Origin: Planctomycetota bacterium
GTDB taxonomy: Bacteria > Planctomycetota > Planctomycetia > Isosphaerales > Isosphaeraceae
NCBI GenBank assembly: GCA_028291545.1
Contig: JAQGHR010000068.1
Location: 62,001 to 126,000, forward strand
Reading direction: 5' to 3'
Length of the DNA: 64,000 bases
Below the pieces are notes generated by a model that saw only the letters and a list, made by a program, of their open reading frames with translations, was not told the DNA's origin and ran no database searches. The position numbers and the translations under genes were made by a program. This document shows, one piece after another, positions 29,178 to 38,915 of the stretch (within the stretch, counting starts at the first letter, position 1; the number at the start of each line of letters is the position of its first letter).

Positions 29178-29183
29178 TATAGT
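29178..29183 (+). promoter_or_regulatory. Possible -10 element for uvrA
   Basis: TATAGT (5 of 6 to consensus), about 72 nt before the uvrA ATG, in the only AT-richer part of this divergent region. No good -35 at 16-18 nt. No GAAC-N4-GTTC type SOS box was seen. Confidence 0.3.
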
Positions 29184-29254
29184 ATTTTGTCCCCTCTCTA
29201 AAGATCGGCCGGGACGAACGAACCATCCCCTTTCGCAACCGGGAATCACCAAGG

Positions 29255-32200
29255 ATGGCCACGACGGACATCGTCATACGCGGCGCGAGGGAACATAACC
29301 TCCGCGACGTGTCAATCGACTTGCCTCGGGGGAAACTGATCTGCTTCACGGGCGTGAGTGGCTCGGGCAAGAGTTCGCTGGCGTTCGACACGCTGTTCGC
29401 GGAAGGGCAGAGACGGTACGTCGAGAGCCTCTCCTCGTACGCGAGGCAGTTCCTCGGCCAGATGCCCAAGCCGGAGGTGGACAGGATCGACGGCCTGAGC
29501 CCGTCGATCTCGATCCAGCAGAAGACCGGGGGCAGAAATCCCAGGTCAACGGTCGGCACGATCACCGAGATCCACGATTATCTCCGGGTCCTGTTCGCAA
29601 GGGTTGGAACAGGACATTGCCCGACATGTGACCGCCCGCTGGCGGCACTGACGCGAGAGCAGATCGTGGCTAGGGCGATGGAAATGCCAGACGGGACGCC
29701 GTTCTCGGTGCTCGCGCCGGTGATTCGCGGGCAGAAGGGCGAGTACAAGGACCTTTTCGCGGAGCTGGGCCGGGCGGGTTTTGTGAGGGCACGGGTCGAC
29801 GGCAAGGTCGTGGCGATCTCCGACGACCTGGCCCTCGAACGCCAGATCAAGCACGACATCGAGGTCGTGGTCGATCGCCTGAAGGCGGGCCCGTCGGGCC
29901 GGTCGAGGCTGGCGGAAGCCGTGGAATCGGCGCTGAAACGGGGCGAGGGGACGGTCATCCTGGCCGTCGAGGGACAGCCGGACCTCCTGCTCTCGGCCAA
30001 TTATGCCTGCGCGCATTGCGGGATCGGGTTCGACCCGCCCAGCCCGCAACTGTTCAGCTTCAACAGCCCACAAGGGATGTGCAAGGCGTGCGACGGCCTG
30101 GGCGTTCGCCACGATTTCGACCCGGACCTGATCGTGCCGGACCCGTCGCTCTCGGTCTGGAAAGGGGCCATTGAGCCCCTGGGCGCGGTCTCGGGCATCG
30201 GCAAGTGGCGCAAGCATATCTTCGAGGGCGTGGCGGCGAACCTGGAATCCGACAAGGATGGTCCCAAGAAGGGCACCATGCTCAAGGGGCCGTGGCGTGA
30301 CCTGTCGGAGAAGGCGAAGCACGCCTGGCTCTACGGGACCGGCGACCGCGTGATCGTGCATCGCTGGAGGTCGAGAGGCCGAACGCACACCCACGCCGAG
30401 AAATGGGCGGGTGTCGCCACCGATCTGCTGGATTCCTACAAGAAATCCACCGCCGGCCCGATGCACGCCTACCTCGAAAAGTACATGAAGAGCCGCCCCT
30501 GCCCCGAATGCGGCGGCGCGCGAATCAATCCCCGCGCCCGTGCCGTCCGCGTGGGCGGAAAATCGCTCGTGGCGATGAGCGCGATGCCGATCGGCAACCT
30601 CGCGAGGTTCTTCGATGCCCTGGCCGGACAGCCGCCCGCGAAGCTCACCGACGACGAACGACCGGCCCCGCTCGATCCGCTTTCCCTGCATATCGCCGAG
30701 GAATTGCTCAAGGAGATTCGCGGCCGGCTCGGCTTCCTCACGAACGTCGGGCTGGATTACCTCACCCTGGAACGCACCGCGCCCACGCTCTCCGGCGGCG
30801 AGGCCCAGCGTATCCGCCTCGCCAGCCAGGTGGGGGCGGGCCTCGTCGGCGTGCTGTACATCCTTGATGAGCCGTCGATCGGGCTCCACCCGCGCGACAA
30901 TGACAAGCTGATCACCACGCTCGAACGTCTCCGCGACATCGGCAACACGGTCATCGTCGTCGAGCACGACGAGGACACGATGCGGGCCGCCGACCACCTC
31001 GTCGATTTCGGCCCCGGGCCGGGCGTCAAGGGTGGCGCCGTGGTGTCATCGGGCGACTTCGCCACCGTCTCGAACGATCCCGCCAGCCTCACCGGCGCGT
31101 ACCTCTCCGGTCGCAAGGCGATCCCGATCCCGGCCCAGCGGAAGACGCCCGGTGAGCGGCGGTTGAAGGTGATCGGGGCGCGGCAGCACAATCTCAAGAA
31201 CGTCGATGTCGAAATTCCCCTGGGCGTCTTCGTCTGCGTGACGGGGGTCTCCGGCTCGGGCAAGAGCTCGCTGATCGGCGACATCCTCCGGGACACACTG
31301 GCGCGCGATCTGAACAAGGCGATCACCGAGCCGGGCGCGCACGATCGGATCGAAGGGGTCGAACATCTCGACAAGATCATCGATATCGACCAGTCCCCGA
31401 TCGGCCGGACGCCGCGCTCCAATCCGGCGACGTATATCAAACTGTTCGACCAGATTCGCGACCTCTACACGAAAGTACCGGAGGCCAAGGCGCGCGGCTA
31501 CAAGGCCGGCCGATTCAGCTTCAACGTCTCCGGCGGCCGGTGCGAGGCGTGCGAAGGGAACGGGTCGAACAAGCTGGAGATGGATTTCCTGGCCGACGTC
31601 TGGGTCAAGTGCCCGGTCTGCGAAGGGCGGCGGTTCAACCGCGAAACGCTCCACGTCCGCTTCAAGGGGAAATCCATCAGCGACGTGCTAGAGATGGACG
31701 TTCAGGACGCGCTCGAGCATTTCGCCAACGTGCCCAAGATCGCGACGATGCTGCAGACCCTGCACGACGTGGGTCTCGACTACCTGAAGCTGGGGCAAGC
31801 CTCGCCGACGCTCTCCGGCGGCGAAGCCCAGCGAATCAAGCTGGCCCGCGAGCTGGTCAAGAAGGGGACCGGACGGACGCTTTACGTCCTGGACGAGCCG
31901 ACCACGGGCCTGCATTTCGACGACGTAAATAAGCTCCTGAGCGTGCTCCACGGGTTCACGGAGAAGGGCAACACGGTCGTCGTGATCGAGCACAACCTCG
32001 ACGTCATCAAGACGGCCGACTGGCTGATCGACCTCGGTCCGGAAGGCGGGGCCGGGGGCGGGCTCGTCGTGGCGCAGGGTACGCCCGAGGACGTCTCCAA
32101 GGTGGCCGGAAGCCACACCGGGACGGCCCTGGCCAGGGTGCTCCGACCGGAAAAGGCGGGCCGTCGTCCGTCGGCCAAGGCCAAGAAATCGGGCAAAGCC

Positions 32201-35200
32201 GGTCCCAGGAAATCGTCGGAGGCGGGCTTGCCGTCGATCTCAATTCGCGGCGCTCGTCAGCACAACCTCAAGGGGGTCGACGTCGATTTCCCGCGCCACA
32301 AGCTGAGCGTGTGCAGCGGACCGAGCGGCTCGGGCAAGAGCTCCCTGGCGATCGACACCCTGTATGCGGAAGGCCAGCGACGCTACGTCGAGAGCCTTTC
32401 GTCCTATGCGAGGCAGTTTCTCGCGCCGCTCCAGAAGCCGAAGGTCGAGAGCATCACCGGGCTCGCGCCGGCCGTCTCGATCGAGCAGAAAACGACCAGC
32501 AAGTCGCCGAGATCGACGGTCGGCACGGTCACGGAAATTCACGACTATCTCCGCATCCTGTTCGCCCGCCTGGGCCAGGCCCACTGCCCGAAATGCGCGA
32601 CGCCGATCGGCACGCAGACGGCCGATGAGATCGTCGAGAAGATCCTGCATCAGCCCGAGGGGACCAAGGTTCTCGTGATGGCGCCAATCGAGCGCCGCGA
32701 CGGCGAGGAATTCGACCACCTCTGGGAAGAGTTGCGTGCCTCCGGGTTCAACCGGGTCCGGATCGACGGCAAGACGACCTCGCTCGATGCGCCGCCGACG
32801 CTGAGCCACCGTCGCAAGCACAAGGTCGAGGTGGTCATCGATCGCGCCGTGGTGAGGCGATCCACGCGATCGAGGCTCGCAGACTCGATCGAATCGGCGC
32901 TGGACCTGGGCAAGGGGGTCGTCCTGATCGCCACGGTGGATGAGGCCAGGGACGAGACAAAATGGCCGATCGACCGGTACAGCCAGCATCGCACGTGCGA
33001 GACCTGCGGCCGAAGCTTTGAAGAGCCGTCGCCCCACCACTTCTCGTTCAATAGCCCCCTCGGCTGGTGCTCCTCGTGCGAGGGATTGGGCGTTCAGCAG
33101 GGGGCCGATCCCGCGGCTTTGATCCCGAACGGCCGGCTGAGCCTGAACGGAGGCGCAATCGCGGCGTGGCCGCGGTTCGAGGCGAATCCGCTGTTCGCCT
33201 CGATGATTGCCGCGATGACCGACTCGCTGGGAATCGATCGCGATCAGCCGTTCGATGAGATGGATGGGCGGTTGCGGCGAGTCGTCCTCCACGGGGCCGG
33301 CACGCAGTGGTTCACGGTCCCGGCCTCGCAGGGTCAGCCCGCGTTTTCGTTCCAGTACAAGGGGCTGTTTCCGGCGATCGAGGAGGCCGGGAGGGTCTCC
33401 TACCTCTATCGCGCGAAGCTCTCCGGCATGGTCGGCGAGATCGAGTGCGTCTCGTGCATGGGGTCGAGGCTGCGCGACGACTCGTCGGCCGCGAAGTTCC
33501 GCGGCTTCACCATCGATCAGGCCAGCCGATGGCCCCTGGCCAAGGCGCTCGAGTTCTTCAAGACGCTGAAGCTCAACGGTGACGAGAAGCACATCGCGGG
33601 GGATCTCGTCCGCGAGATTCGCGACCGCCTCACGTTCCTCGTCGATGTCGGCCTGGATTACCTCTCGCTCGGCCGGGGGACGCCGACGCTTTCCGGCGGC
33701 GAGGCCCAGCGCATCCGGCTTGCCTCCCAACTGGGCAGCGGCCTGACCGGGGTGCTGTACGTCCTGGACGAGCCGACGATCGGCCTTCATCCTCGCGACA
33801 ATGCCCGGCTACTCGCGGCGCTCAAGCGTCTGCGTGACCTGGGCAATACGCTCGTGCTGGTGGAGCACGACCGCGAGGTGATCGAGGCGGCGGATCACGT
33901 GGTGGACTTTGGACCCGGTTCGGGCGACGGCGGCGGTCAGGTCACGGCCTCCGGCACGCCGAAGAAGGTCCGAGCGGCGGCCGATTCATTGACGGGGCGA
34001 TACCTGAGCGGCAAGGAGGCGATCCCCGTCCCATCCAACCGGAGGAAGCCGGGCAAGAACCAGATCGTGATCCGGGGCGCCCATCACCACAACCTGCAGA
34101 ATATTGACGCGGCCATCCCGATCGGGCTGGTGACGGCGGTGACGGGGGTTTCGGGTTCGGGCAAATCGTCATTGGTCGAAGACATCTTGATGAAAGCTGC
34201 CGCCAAGCTGTTGCATCGCGCATCGGCGAGCCCGGGGCCGCACGAGAAGATCGAGGGGCTGAACCACGTCGATAAGGTGATCAGCGTCGACCAGACGCCG
34301 ATCGGGGGCACGCCGGCCTCGAACCCGGCGACCTATTCCGGCCTGTTCGACCTGATCCGCGAGCTGTTCGCCAAGATGCCCGAGGCCAAGATCCGGGGAT
34401 ATGCGCCGGGACGGTTCAGTTTCAACCTCGCGGGCGGCCGTTGCGAAGCGTGCGAAGGCGCGGGTCAGAAACGGATCGAGATGCACTTCCTGCCCGATGT
34501 CTGGGTGCCGTGCGAGGCCTGCGGCGGCTCTCGGTACACCGCCGAGACCCTGGCCGTCAAGTTCCGCGGCAGGTCGATCGCCGACGTGCTGGACATGACC
34601 GTGGACACGGCCCTGGAGCTGTTCGCGGGAGTGCCAAAGATCCGTCGCGTCTTGCAGACCTTGCACGATGTCGGGCTGGGCTATGTGAAGCTCGGACAGG
34701 CCGGTCCGACCCTCTCCGGCGGCGAGGCCCAGCGCGTGAAGCTGGCTTCCGAACTCGCCCGACCGGATACCGGACGGACGCTGTATATCCTGGACGAGCC
34801 GACGACCGGGCTGCACCTCGACGACGTGAAAAAGCTGCTGGCCGTCGTGCATCGCCTGGCCGACCTGGGAAACACGGTCGTCATCATCGAACACAACCTG
34901 GAAGTCATCAAGACGTCCGACTGGGTCCTCGATCTCGGCCCCGAGGCCGGCGCGGCGGGCGGGCGGATCGTGGCGGAGGGGACACCCGAAGACGTGGCGA
35001 GCGAGCCGACGAGCCTCACCGGCGCGATCCTCAAGGGCGTCCTCGCCGCCGGGCCTCGGCAGGCTCGCGTCCCGTTCGATCCCAAGGCCGCGGCCAAGCG
35101 GATCATCGACGAGGCGAGAAAGGCCGACCTCGGCGCCGAGGTCAAACCCCCGTGGGAGGTCGACGGCCGGACGTGGCACACGCGTAACCGGGTCACCCGG

Positions 35201-35698
35201 ACCGGCAAGCCCGTACGGTGGGACGGCGCAATCCTGGAGACCGTCGCGGATTGGATCGAAGGGCACGAAGGCTTCCCCGCGATCGATTGGTCTCAGCGCG
35301 CGGTCATCGGCCTCCGTGACGGGTCGGGTGCGCCGCCGTTTTTCGAGGCCCTGACCGGCCACGAGTGGATCGTGACGCTCCGTTTCCGCGCCCCTCGCGG
35401 CACCTTCAAGGCGCCGGTCCTGGAGGCGAAGCTCGGCCTGAAGTCGTTCCATGAGGCATCAACGCCCGTGCTCTCCGACGCTCCCCGGGTCAAGATCGCC
35501 TCCGTGCAAGGCATGCAAGAGATCGAGATCTCGGCCCATGCGGCCGAGGAGCTTGCGACACCCGCATTCGTCGAGTTCCTGGAAAAAGCAGCACAGGCGT
35601 ACCTTGGCGCGGCGGCCCTGCCCCTGGAGATCCTGTCCATCGAGCAACTGACCGAGCGGCTCGCCTCACTGACGGCTCCGGCACGACGTCGGCGATAA
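29255..35698 (+). CDS. uvrA: Fused tandem UvrA excinuclease subunit with C-terminal extension
   Basis: 2147 residues, more than twice the usual ~940. UvrA is the damage-recognising ATPase of nucleotide-excision repair and normally dimerises. Here two complete UvrA units are joined: unit 1 about 1-965, a basic linker (965-990), unit 2 about 992-1935. Each has two ATPase halves: P-loops near 33, 664, 1022 and 1631; LSGGEAQR signatures near 512, 853, 1479 and 1820; Walker B as DEPSIGLHPRD or DEPTTGLH. The CxxC zinc pairs are kept in both (CAHCGIGF ... CKACDGLG; CEACEGNG ... CPVCEGRR; CETCGRSF ... CSSCEGLG; CEACEGAG ... CEACGGSR). About 210 further residues at the C-terminus are not UvrA. The reading frame is unbroken. 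Start: ATG at 29255. Confidence 0.95.
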   Translation: MATTDIVIRGAREHNLRDVSIDLPRGKLICFTGVSGSGKSSLAFDTLFAEGQRRYVESLSSYARQFLGQMPKPEVDRIDGLSPSISIQQKTGGRNPRSTVGTITEIHDYLRVLFARVGTGHCPTCDRPLAALTREQIVARAMEMPDGTPFSVLAPVIRGQKGEYKDLFAELGRAGFVRARVDGKVVAISDDLALERQIKHDIEVVVDRLKAGPSGRSRLAEAVESALKRGEGTVILAVEGQPDLLLSANYACAHCGIGFDPPSPQLFSFNSPQGMCKACDGLGVRHDFDPDLIVPDPSLSVWKGAIEPLGAVSGIGKWRKHIFEGVAANLESDKDGPKKGTMLKGPWRDLSEKAKHAWLYGTGDRVIVHRWRSRGRTHTHAEKWAGVATDLLDSYKKSTAGPMHAYLEKYMKSRPCPECGGARINPRARAVRVGGKSLVAMSAMPIGNLARFFDALAGQPPAKLTDDERPAPLDPLSLHIAEELLKEIRGRLGFLTNVGLDYLTLERTAPTLSGGEAQRIRLASQVGAGLVGVLYILDEPSIGLHPRDNDKLITTLERLRDIGNTVIVVEHDEDTMRAADHLVDFGPGPGVKGGAVVSSGDFATVSNDPASLTGAYLSGRKAIPIPAQRKTPGERRLKVIGARQHNLKNVDVEIPLGVFVCVTGVSGSGKSSLIGDILRDTLARDLNKAITEPGAHDRIEGVEHLDKIIDIDQSPIGRTPRSNPATYIKLFDQIRDLYTKVPEAKARGYKAGRFSFNVSGGRCEACEGNGSNKLEMDFLADVWVKCPVCEGRRFNRETLHVRFKGKSISDVLEMDVQDALEHFANVPKIATMLQTLHDVGLDYLKLGQASPTLSGGEAQRIKLARELVKKGTGRTLYVLDEPTTGLHFDDVNKLLSVLHGFTEKGNTVVVIEHNLDVIKTADWLIDLGPEGGAGGGLVVAQGTPEDVSKVAGSHTGTALARVLRPEKAGRRPSAKAKKSGKAGPRKSSEAGLPSISIRGARQHNLKGVDVDFPRHKLSVCSGPSGSGKSSLAIDTLYAEGQRRYVESLSSYARQFLAPLQKPKVESITGLAPAVSIEQKTTSKSPRSTVGTVTEIHDYLRILFARLGQAHCPKCATPIGTQTADEIVEKILHQPEGTKVLVMAPIERRDGEEFDHLWEELRASGFNRVRIDGKTTSLDAPPTLSHRRKHKVEVVIDRAVVRRSTRSRLADSIESALDLGKGVVLIATVDEARDETKWPIDRYSQHRTCETCGRSFEEPSPHHFSFNSPLGWCSSCEGLGVQQGADPAALIPNGRLSLNGGAIAAWPRFEANPLFASMIAAMTDSLGIDRDQPFDEMDGRLRRVVLHGAGTQWFTVPASQGQPAFSFQYKGLFPAIEEAGRVSYLYRAKLSGMVGEIECVSCMGSRLRDDSSAAKFRGFTIDQASRWPLAKALEFFKTLKLNGDEKHIAGDLVREIRDRLTFLVDVGLDYLSLGRGTPTLSGGEAQRIRLASQLGSGLTGVLYVLDEPTIGLHPRDNARLLAALKRLRDLGNTLVLVEHDREVIEAADHVVDFGPGSGDGGGQVTASGTPKKVRAAADSLTGRYLSGKEAIPVPSNRRKPGKNQIVIRGAHHHNLQNIDAAIPIGLVTAVTGVSGSGKSSLVEDILMKAAAKLLHRASASPGPHEKIEGLNHVDKVISVDQTPIGGTPASNPATYSGLFDLIRELFAKMPEAKIRGYAPGRFSFNLAGGRCEACEGAGQKRIEMHFLPDVWVPCEACGGSRYTAETLAVKFRGRSIADVLDMTVDTALELFAGVPKIRRVLQTLHDVGLGYVKLGQAGPTLSGGEAQRVKLASELARPDTGRTLYILDEPTTGLHLDDVKKLLAVVHRLADLGNTVVIIEHNLEVIKTSDWVLDLGPEAGAAGGRIVAEGTPEDVASEPTSLTGAILKGVLAAGPRQARVPFDPKAAAKRIIDEARKADLGAEVKPPWEVDGRTWHTRNRVTRTGKPVRWDGAILETVADWIEGHEGFPAIDWSQRAVIGLRDGSGAPPFFEALTGHEWIVTLRFRAPRGTFKAPVLEAKLGLKSFHEASTPVLSDAPRVKIASVQGMQEIEISAHAAEELATPAFVEFLEKAAQAYLGAAALPLEILSIEQLTERLASLTAPARRRR

Positions 35699-35915
35699 AT
35701 CCTCCGACGCAATCAGGAGTTGCGGCGAATCCCAGACGGGTGGCGAGGCTCTGAAGAGACCCGTGAGAGATAATCCGCCCGCTTCGCGGTCCCGACGGAC
35801 GGGCCCCGAATCCTACGGAACCCATGGCGCGCGACTTGCCTGTTGATGCGATGCCGAGCCGCATGGGTCGTGCGGGCGGCGATCGTTGGCATCGAGAACA
35901 GGGAAGGGGCTTCGC

Positions 35916-36341
35916 ATGAGTCTGAAACAATGGCTTCGTCCTACACTGGCGGCGCTGATCGCGGCGGCACCCATCGCGATCGTCGGTTGTAGTAACGACA
36001 AGGGCGCGAAGGACACGTCGGGCACGAGCAACGGAACCACCGGGGCCGGTAAAGGCTCGGCGGGAACGACCGGGTCCGGCTCGAGCCACGCCGCGGGGGA
36101 TTCCGGCACTACGGGTGCGTCCGGAACGGGTTCGGCCTCGGGTACGACCGGTGGCGGAACCGGCAGCTCGGGGTCGACGACGGGTGGCGGCAGTTCAGGA
36201 TCGACCGGTTCCGGCACTGGCGGATCGGGCAAGTCCGGATCCGGCAGCGGCACCTCGGGCGGAAGCTCGACCGGTCCCGGCGGTTCGGCGGGAGGTACCG
36301 GCGCGGGATCGGGGACCAGCGGTGGCTCGAACCCACGTTGA
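35916..36341 (+). CDS. Gly/Ser/Thr-rich lipoprotein
   Basis: 141 residues. Start at 35916 (ATG) with GGGAAGGGG upstream. A signal (LRPTLAALIAAAPIAIVGC) ends in a lipobox Cys near residue 24, then almost the whole mature protein is low-complexity Gly/Ser/Thr (GSGTGGSGKSGSGSGTSGG and similar). It is probably anchored to the outer membrane as an unfolded, extended chain, a spacer or surface component. Function unknown; low-complexity repeats could also be misread by gene finders, but the signal and ribosome site make it credible. Confidence 0.6.
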   Translation: MSLKQWLRPTLAALIAAAPIAIVGCSNDKGAKDTSGTSNGTTGAGKGSAGTTGSGSSHAAGDSGTTGASGTGSASGTTGGGTGSSGSTTGGGSSGSTGSGTGGSGKSGSGSGTSGGSSTGPGGSAGGTGAGSGTSGGSNPR

Positions 36342-36446
36342 GCGTGATTTCCGAATGAACCTAAAGTCTTCAGGCCGGGGCTCCGTCGCCCGGATGCTCC
36401 GGCCGCCGAGGGCGCGAACGTGCCCGCAAGGGATGATCTGTTCGAC

Positions 36447-37928
36447 TCAACGCCTCTGAAGTGCCTGTGCCGTTCTGCGATCCGCGGCGGCGAGATCGGG
36501 GCGGCCACGCTGGTCCCAGTACTGGGCGCGGTTCACGTACCAGAAGGGCTCGGAGGGGGCGAGGCGGATCGATTCCGAGTAATCCCGCAACGCGCCGCCC
36601 CAGTCGCCAAGATAATGCCGAGCCTGGCCGCGGCAATTCGTCAAGAAGCTCCGGTCGTGGGCGTTCAGGTGCTTCCTCGCGAGAACCTCGTCGGCGCCGG
36701 CGATCGTCTCCTGAAAGACCGCGCGATCGCCGTCGAGATGGCCCAGGAACAGGGAATTCTGCAAGAGCAAGCAGAGACCTTCGGTCCTCTCGGGCGAGAG
36801 CAAGAAGCCGGTCTTGGCGTCATCAATGGCCCATCCCGCCTGTTTTCGCTTCTCTGAGGGCGACAGGAGGGTCCAGTTCGTCCCGCAATAGCCGGTAAAG
36901 GCGCGACTTCTCTGGAGATAGGCGCCGGCATATTCCGGGGCCAGTTGGATCGCCTCGTTACACTTCTCGCCCGCGGCGCGATGCTCGTTTTTCGCCGTGA
37001 GGGCTTCGGCCTTGCGCACCAATCGGACCGCGCGACGGAGGTTCTCCCGACGCGGCTCGGCGGCCGGTTCGGCGGGGACGAACACGTCCCAGGGGCGGGA
37101 CGCGGCGGGAATCTTGTTGGCCAGCCCGTGATAGACGAGCAGTTCCCACAAAGCATCCACACGCACGCTCATGCCCGATTGAACATCCCCCTCCGGCCCC
37201 TGGAGGCGCAGGATATTGTGAATGCCGACGACCTTGCCATCGGGCAGGAACACGGGCGAGCCGCTCGAGCCCTCGGGTGTGGCGGCCGAGTGCTCCAGGA
37301 CTTGACGCGAGCCCGGGTGCCCGCCATCGAAGAAGGTGTAGGTGTCGTGGGTGCGGACGATGCCGGGATGGAGTGTGGCAACGGCCAGTCGAGACTGGGT
37401 CGGCCAGTCGGCATAACCGGGATAGCCGAGGAGGGCGATCGGTTTCCCGAGCAATCGTCCCGCCTCGTCCGGCCCGGCCAGGGTCAACTCCGTAGGCAGC
37501 TCAGGCCCGTCTTCAAGCTGGAGGACGGCGACGTCCGGCCCGGGGACGGCGACCGAGCCATCGATCGCGTCGGGCGACCGCACGGTCAAGCTGCCATCGA
37601 GAGAGCGCCTGAGCGACGGGTGATACCAGACCTTGGTCACGCGATACGCCGCGATCGATCCGTTGACTACGGCGACGATCGTTCCGGGACCCTGGTAGAG
37701 ATCCGCCACGTGTGCGGCGGTGGCCGCCAGGCGATGTTTTCGGGAAATCACGAACGCCGTGCCCTGCCCTCGCTGAGGATCTCCGACGAGGAGGACTCCC
37801 GTGGCCTGGTTCCTCGCGGATTGGGTCAAACGCGCAACATCCTCCCGTCCCGGAGATTGCGAAAACGTCGTCGAGGGGACGAGCAGGACCGACAGGATGG
37901 CGATCGAGGGGACCAGGCGACGAATCAC
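36447..37928 (-). CDS. Secreted trypsin-like serine protease with TPR-like tail
   Basis: 493 residues. GTG start at 37928 with GGAGG 8 bases upstream. Signal peptide (LVPSIAILSVLLVPSTTFSQS). Protease domain about 30-260: catalytic His in LAATAAHVADL, Asp in VPGPDVAVLQLE, Ser in PEGSSGSPVF; these are the S1/DegP-type triad, so it should be active. The end (about 300-493) contains TPR-like helical repeats (AGEKCNEAIQLAPEYAGAYLQRSRAF, WGGALRDYSESIRLAPSEPFWYVNRAQYWDQRG), a protein-binding part. No PDZ domain is visible. It works in the periplasm or outside; substrate unknown. Divergent from nusB. Confidence 0.86.
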   Translation of the reverse strand: MIRRLVPSIAILSVLLVPSTTFSQSPGREDVARLTQSARNQATGVLLVGDPQRGQGTAFVISRKHRLAATAAHVADLYQGPGTIVAVVNGSIAAYRVTKVWYHPSLRRSLDGSLTVRSPDAIDGSVAVPGPDVAVLQLEDGPELPTELTLAGPDEAGRLLGKPIALLGYPGYADWPTQSRLAVATLHPGIVRTHDTYTFFDGGHPGSRQVLEHSAATPEGSSGSPVFLPDGKVVGIHNILRLQGPEGDVQSGMSVRVDALWELLVYHGLANKIPAASRPWDVFVPAEPAAEPRRENLRRAVRLVRKAEALTAKNEHRAAGEKCNEAIQLAPEYAGAYLQRSRAFTGYCGTNWTLLSPSEKRKQAGWAIDDAKTGFLLSPERTEGLCLLLQNSLFLGHLDGDRAVFQETIAGADEVLARKHLNAHDRSFLTNCRGQARHYLGDWGGALRDYSESIRLAPSEPFWYVNRAQYWDQRGRPDLAAADRRTAQALQRR

Positions 37929-38062
37929 GCGAAGGCCTCCGATATCCGGGGACCAGGGCGACCGTGGTTCGCCCCAACCTCTTATTGTTACTCACAACCA
38001 GCGCCGGTGCCCACGGTCCTCCCGTGAAATGGGAGAATGCCGGTCGCGTAGTCGCTTCGACC

Positions 38063-38095
38063 GCCCCCAACGTGACTGCCCTTTCCGTTGGGGGC
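38063..38095. repeat. 10-bp perfect inverted repeat upstream of nusB
   Basis: Arms 38063-38072 and 38086-38095, perfect over 10 bp, 13-nt loop, in the divergent region between the protease and nusB genes. No T-run follows, so a leader hairpin or operator is more likely than a terminator. Confidence 0.45.
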
Positions 38096-38159
38096 TGGGA
38101 TTGCGTATCATTCTAGGGCTCAGTGCCGGGTCTCGGCATGCGATACGGAGGGCAGGACC

Positions 38160-38915
38160 ATGCCGAACCTACACAAGAACGTGCGGGGCGCGGGGTATTC
38201 AATTTCCACCGCGCTCGAAGGACAGGACACGATTTACCGCGTCTCGGAAGAGGGCGAGCGGTTCCTTGTGGCCGTTCTGAACCTCAAGGACGGCGATCCG
38301 GTCCGGCAGGCGGATCTGGCGTTGCTCCTGGATCGCGGCTGGGCCGTGATCGAGGCACCGCCGGCGGACGAGGCTCCGCCCCCCCCTCCGCCGGTCGCGA
38401 AGCCCGTGGCTCCGCCGACTCCTCCGCGACGCGCGGAATCCGGTCGACCGGCCGCGACGCGACGGACCCGGGGGCGCGAAGTCGCGCTCCAGATCCTGTA
38501 CCAGATGGAGCAGAACTCCGGGGATGAATCGCGGCAGATCGATACGTTTCTGAAGAGGCGGCTGCGCGACGAGAAGATCCAGGATTTCGCCCGCGCCCTG
38601 GTCACGGGGGTGCTGGAAAACCAGGCACGAATCGACGAGCTGATCTCCGAGGCGGCCGAGAACTGGCGGATCGACCGGATGGCCGCGATCGACCGCAACA
38701 TCCTCCGCCTCGGGGTCTACGAGATGCTCTACGACAAGAGCGTCCCGACCAAGGTCGCGATCAACGAGGCCCTGGAACTGGCCAAGCGTTACAGCACCGC
38801 GCAGTCCAGCCGGTTCGTCAACGGAATCCTCGATCGCCTCCAGGACTCCGACGTCACTGCGCCGGTCGAGCCCCCGGCCACCGCGGAGCCACCGACCCCC
38901 GAACCGGCCGAGTGA
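38160..38915 (+). CDS. nusB: NusB antitermination factor with N-terminal extension
   Basis: 251 residues against about 140 for ordinary NusB. The NusB domain occupies about 100-230: TRGREVALQILYQMEQN, FARALVTGVLENQARIDELI, DRMAAIDRNILRLGVYEMLY, VPTKVAINEALELAKRYSTAQSSRFVNGILDRL. It binds boxA RNA with NusE (S10) in rRNA antitermination. The first 60 residues (HKNVRGAGYSISTALEGQDTIYRVSEEGERFLVAVLNLKDGD) are an extra beta-rich module, joined through a Pro/Ala linker. The Pro/Glu tail after 232 is also unusual. Start: ATG at 38160 with GGAGGGC upstream. The PHP gene begins in its stop codon. Confidence 0.88.
   Translation: MPNLHKNVRGAGYSISTALEGQDTIYRVSEEGERFLVAVLNLKDGDPVRQADLALLLDRGWAVIEAPPADEAPPPPPPVAKPVAPPTPPRRAESGRPAATRRTRGREVALQILYQMEQNSGDESRQIDTFLKRRLRDEKIQDFARALVTGVLENQARIDELISEAAENWRIDRMAAIDRNILRLGVYEMLYDKSVPTKVAINEALELAKRYSTAQSSRFVNGILDRLQDSDVTAPVEPPATAEPPTPEPAE

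Noticed and set aside
29190-29254. SOS box upstream of uvrA
   Set aside because: GAAC occurs near 29217 and 29221, but not as a GAAC-N4-GTTC palindrome; no LexA site can be claimed.
29255-35698. Two adjacent uvrA genes or an assembly duplication
   Set aside because: One continuous frame, no stop between, and the two units differ clearly in sequence, so it is not a recent copy or a join artefact.
35960-36340. Tandem DNA repeat or CRISPR-like array in the Gly/Ser-rich gene
   Set aside because: The short repeats follow codon periodicity (Gly, Ser, Thr) and have no spacers; they are low-complexity coding sequence.
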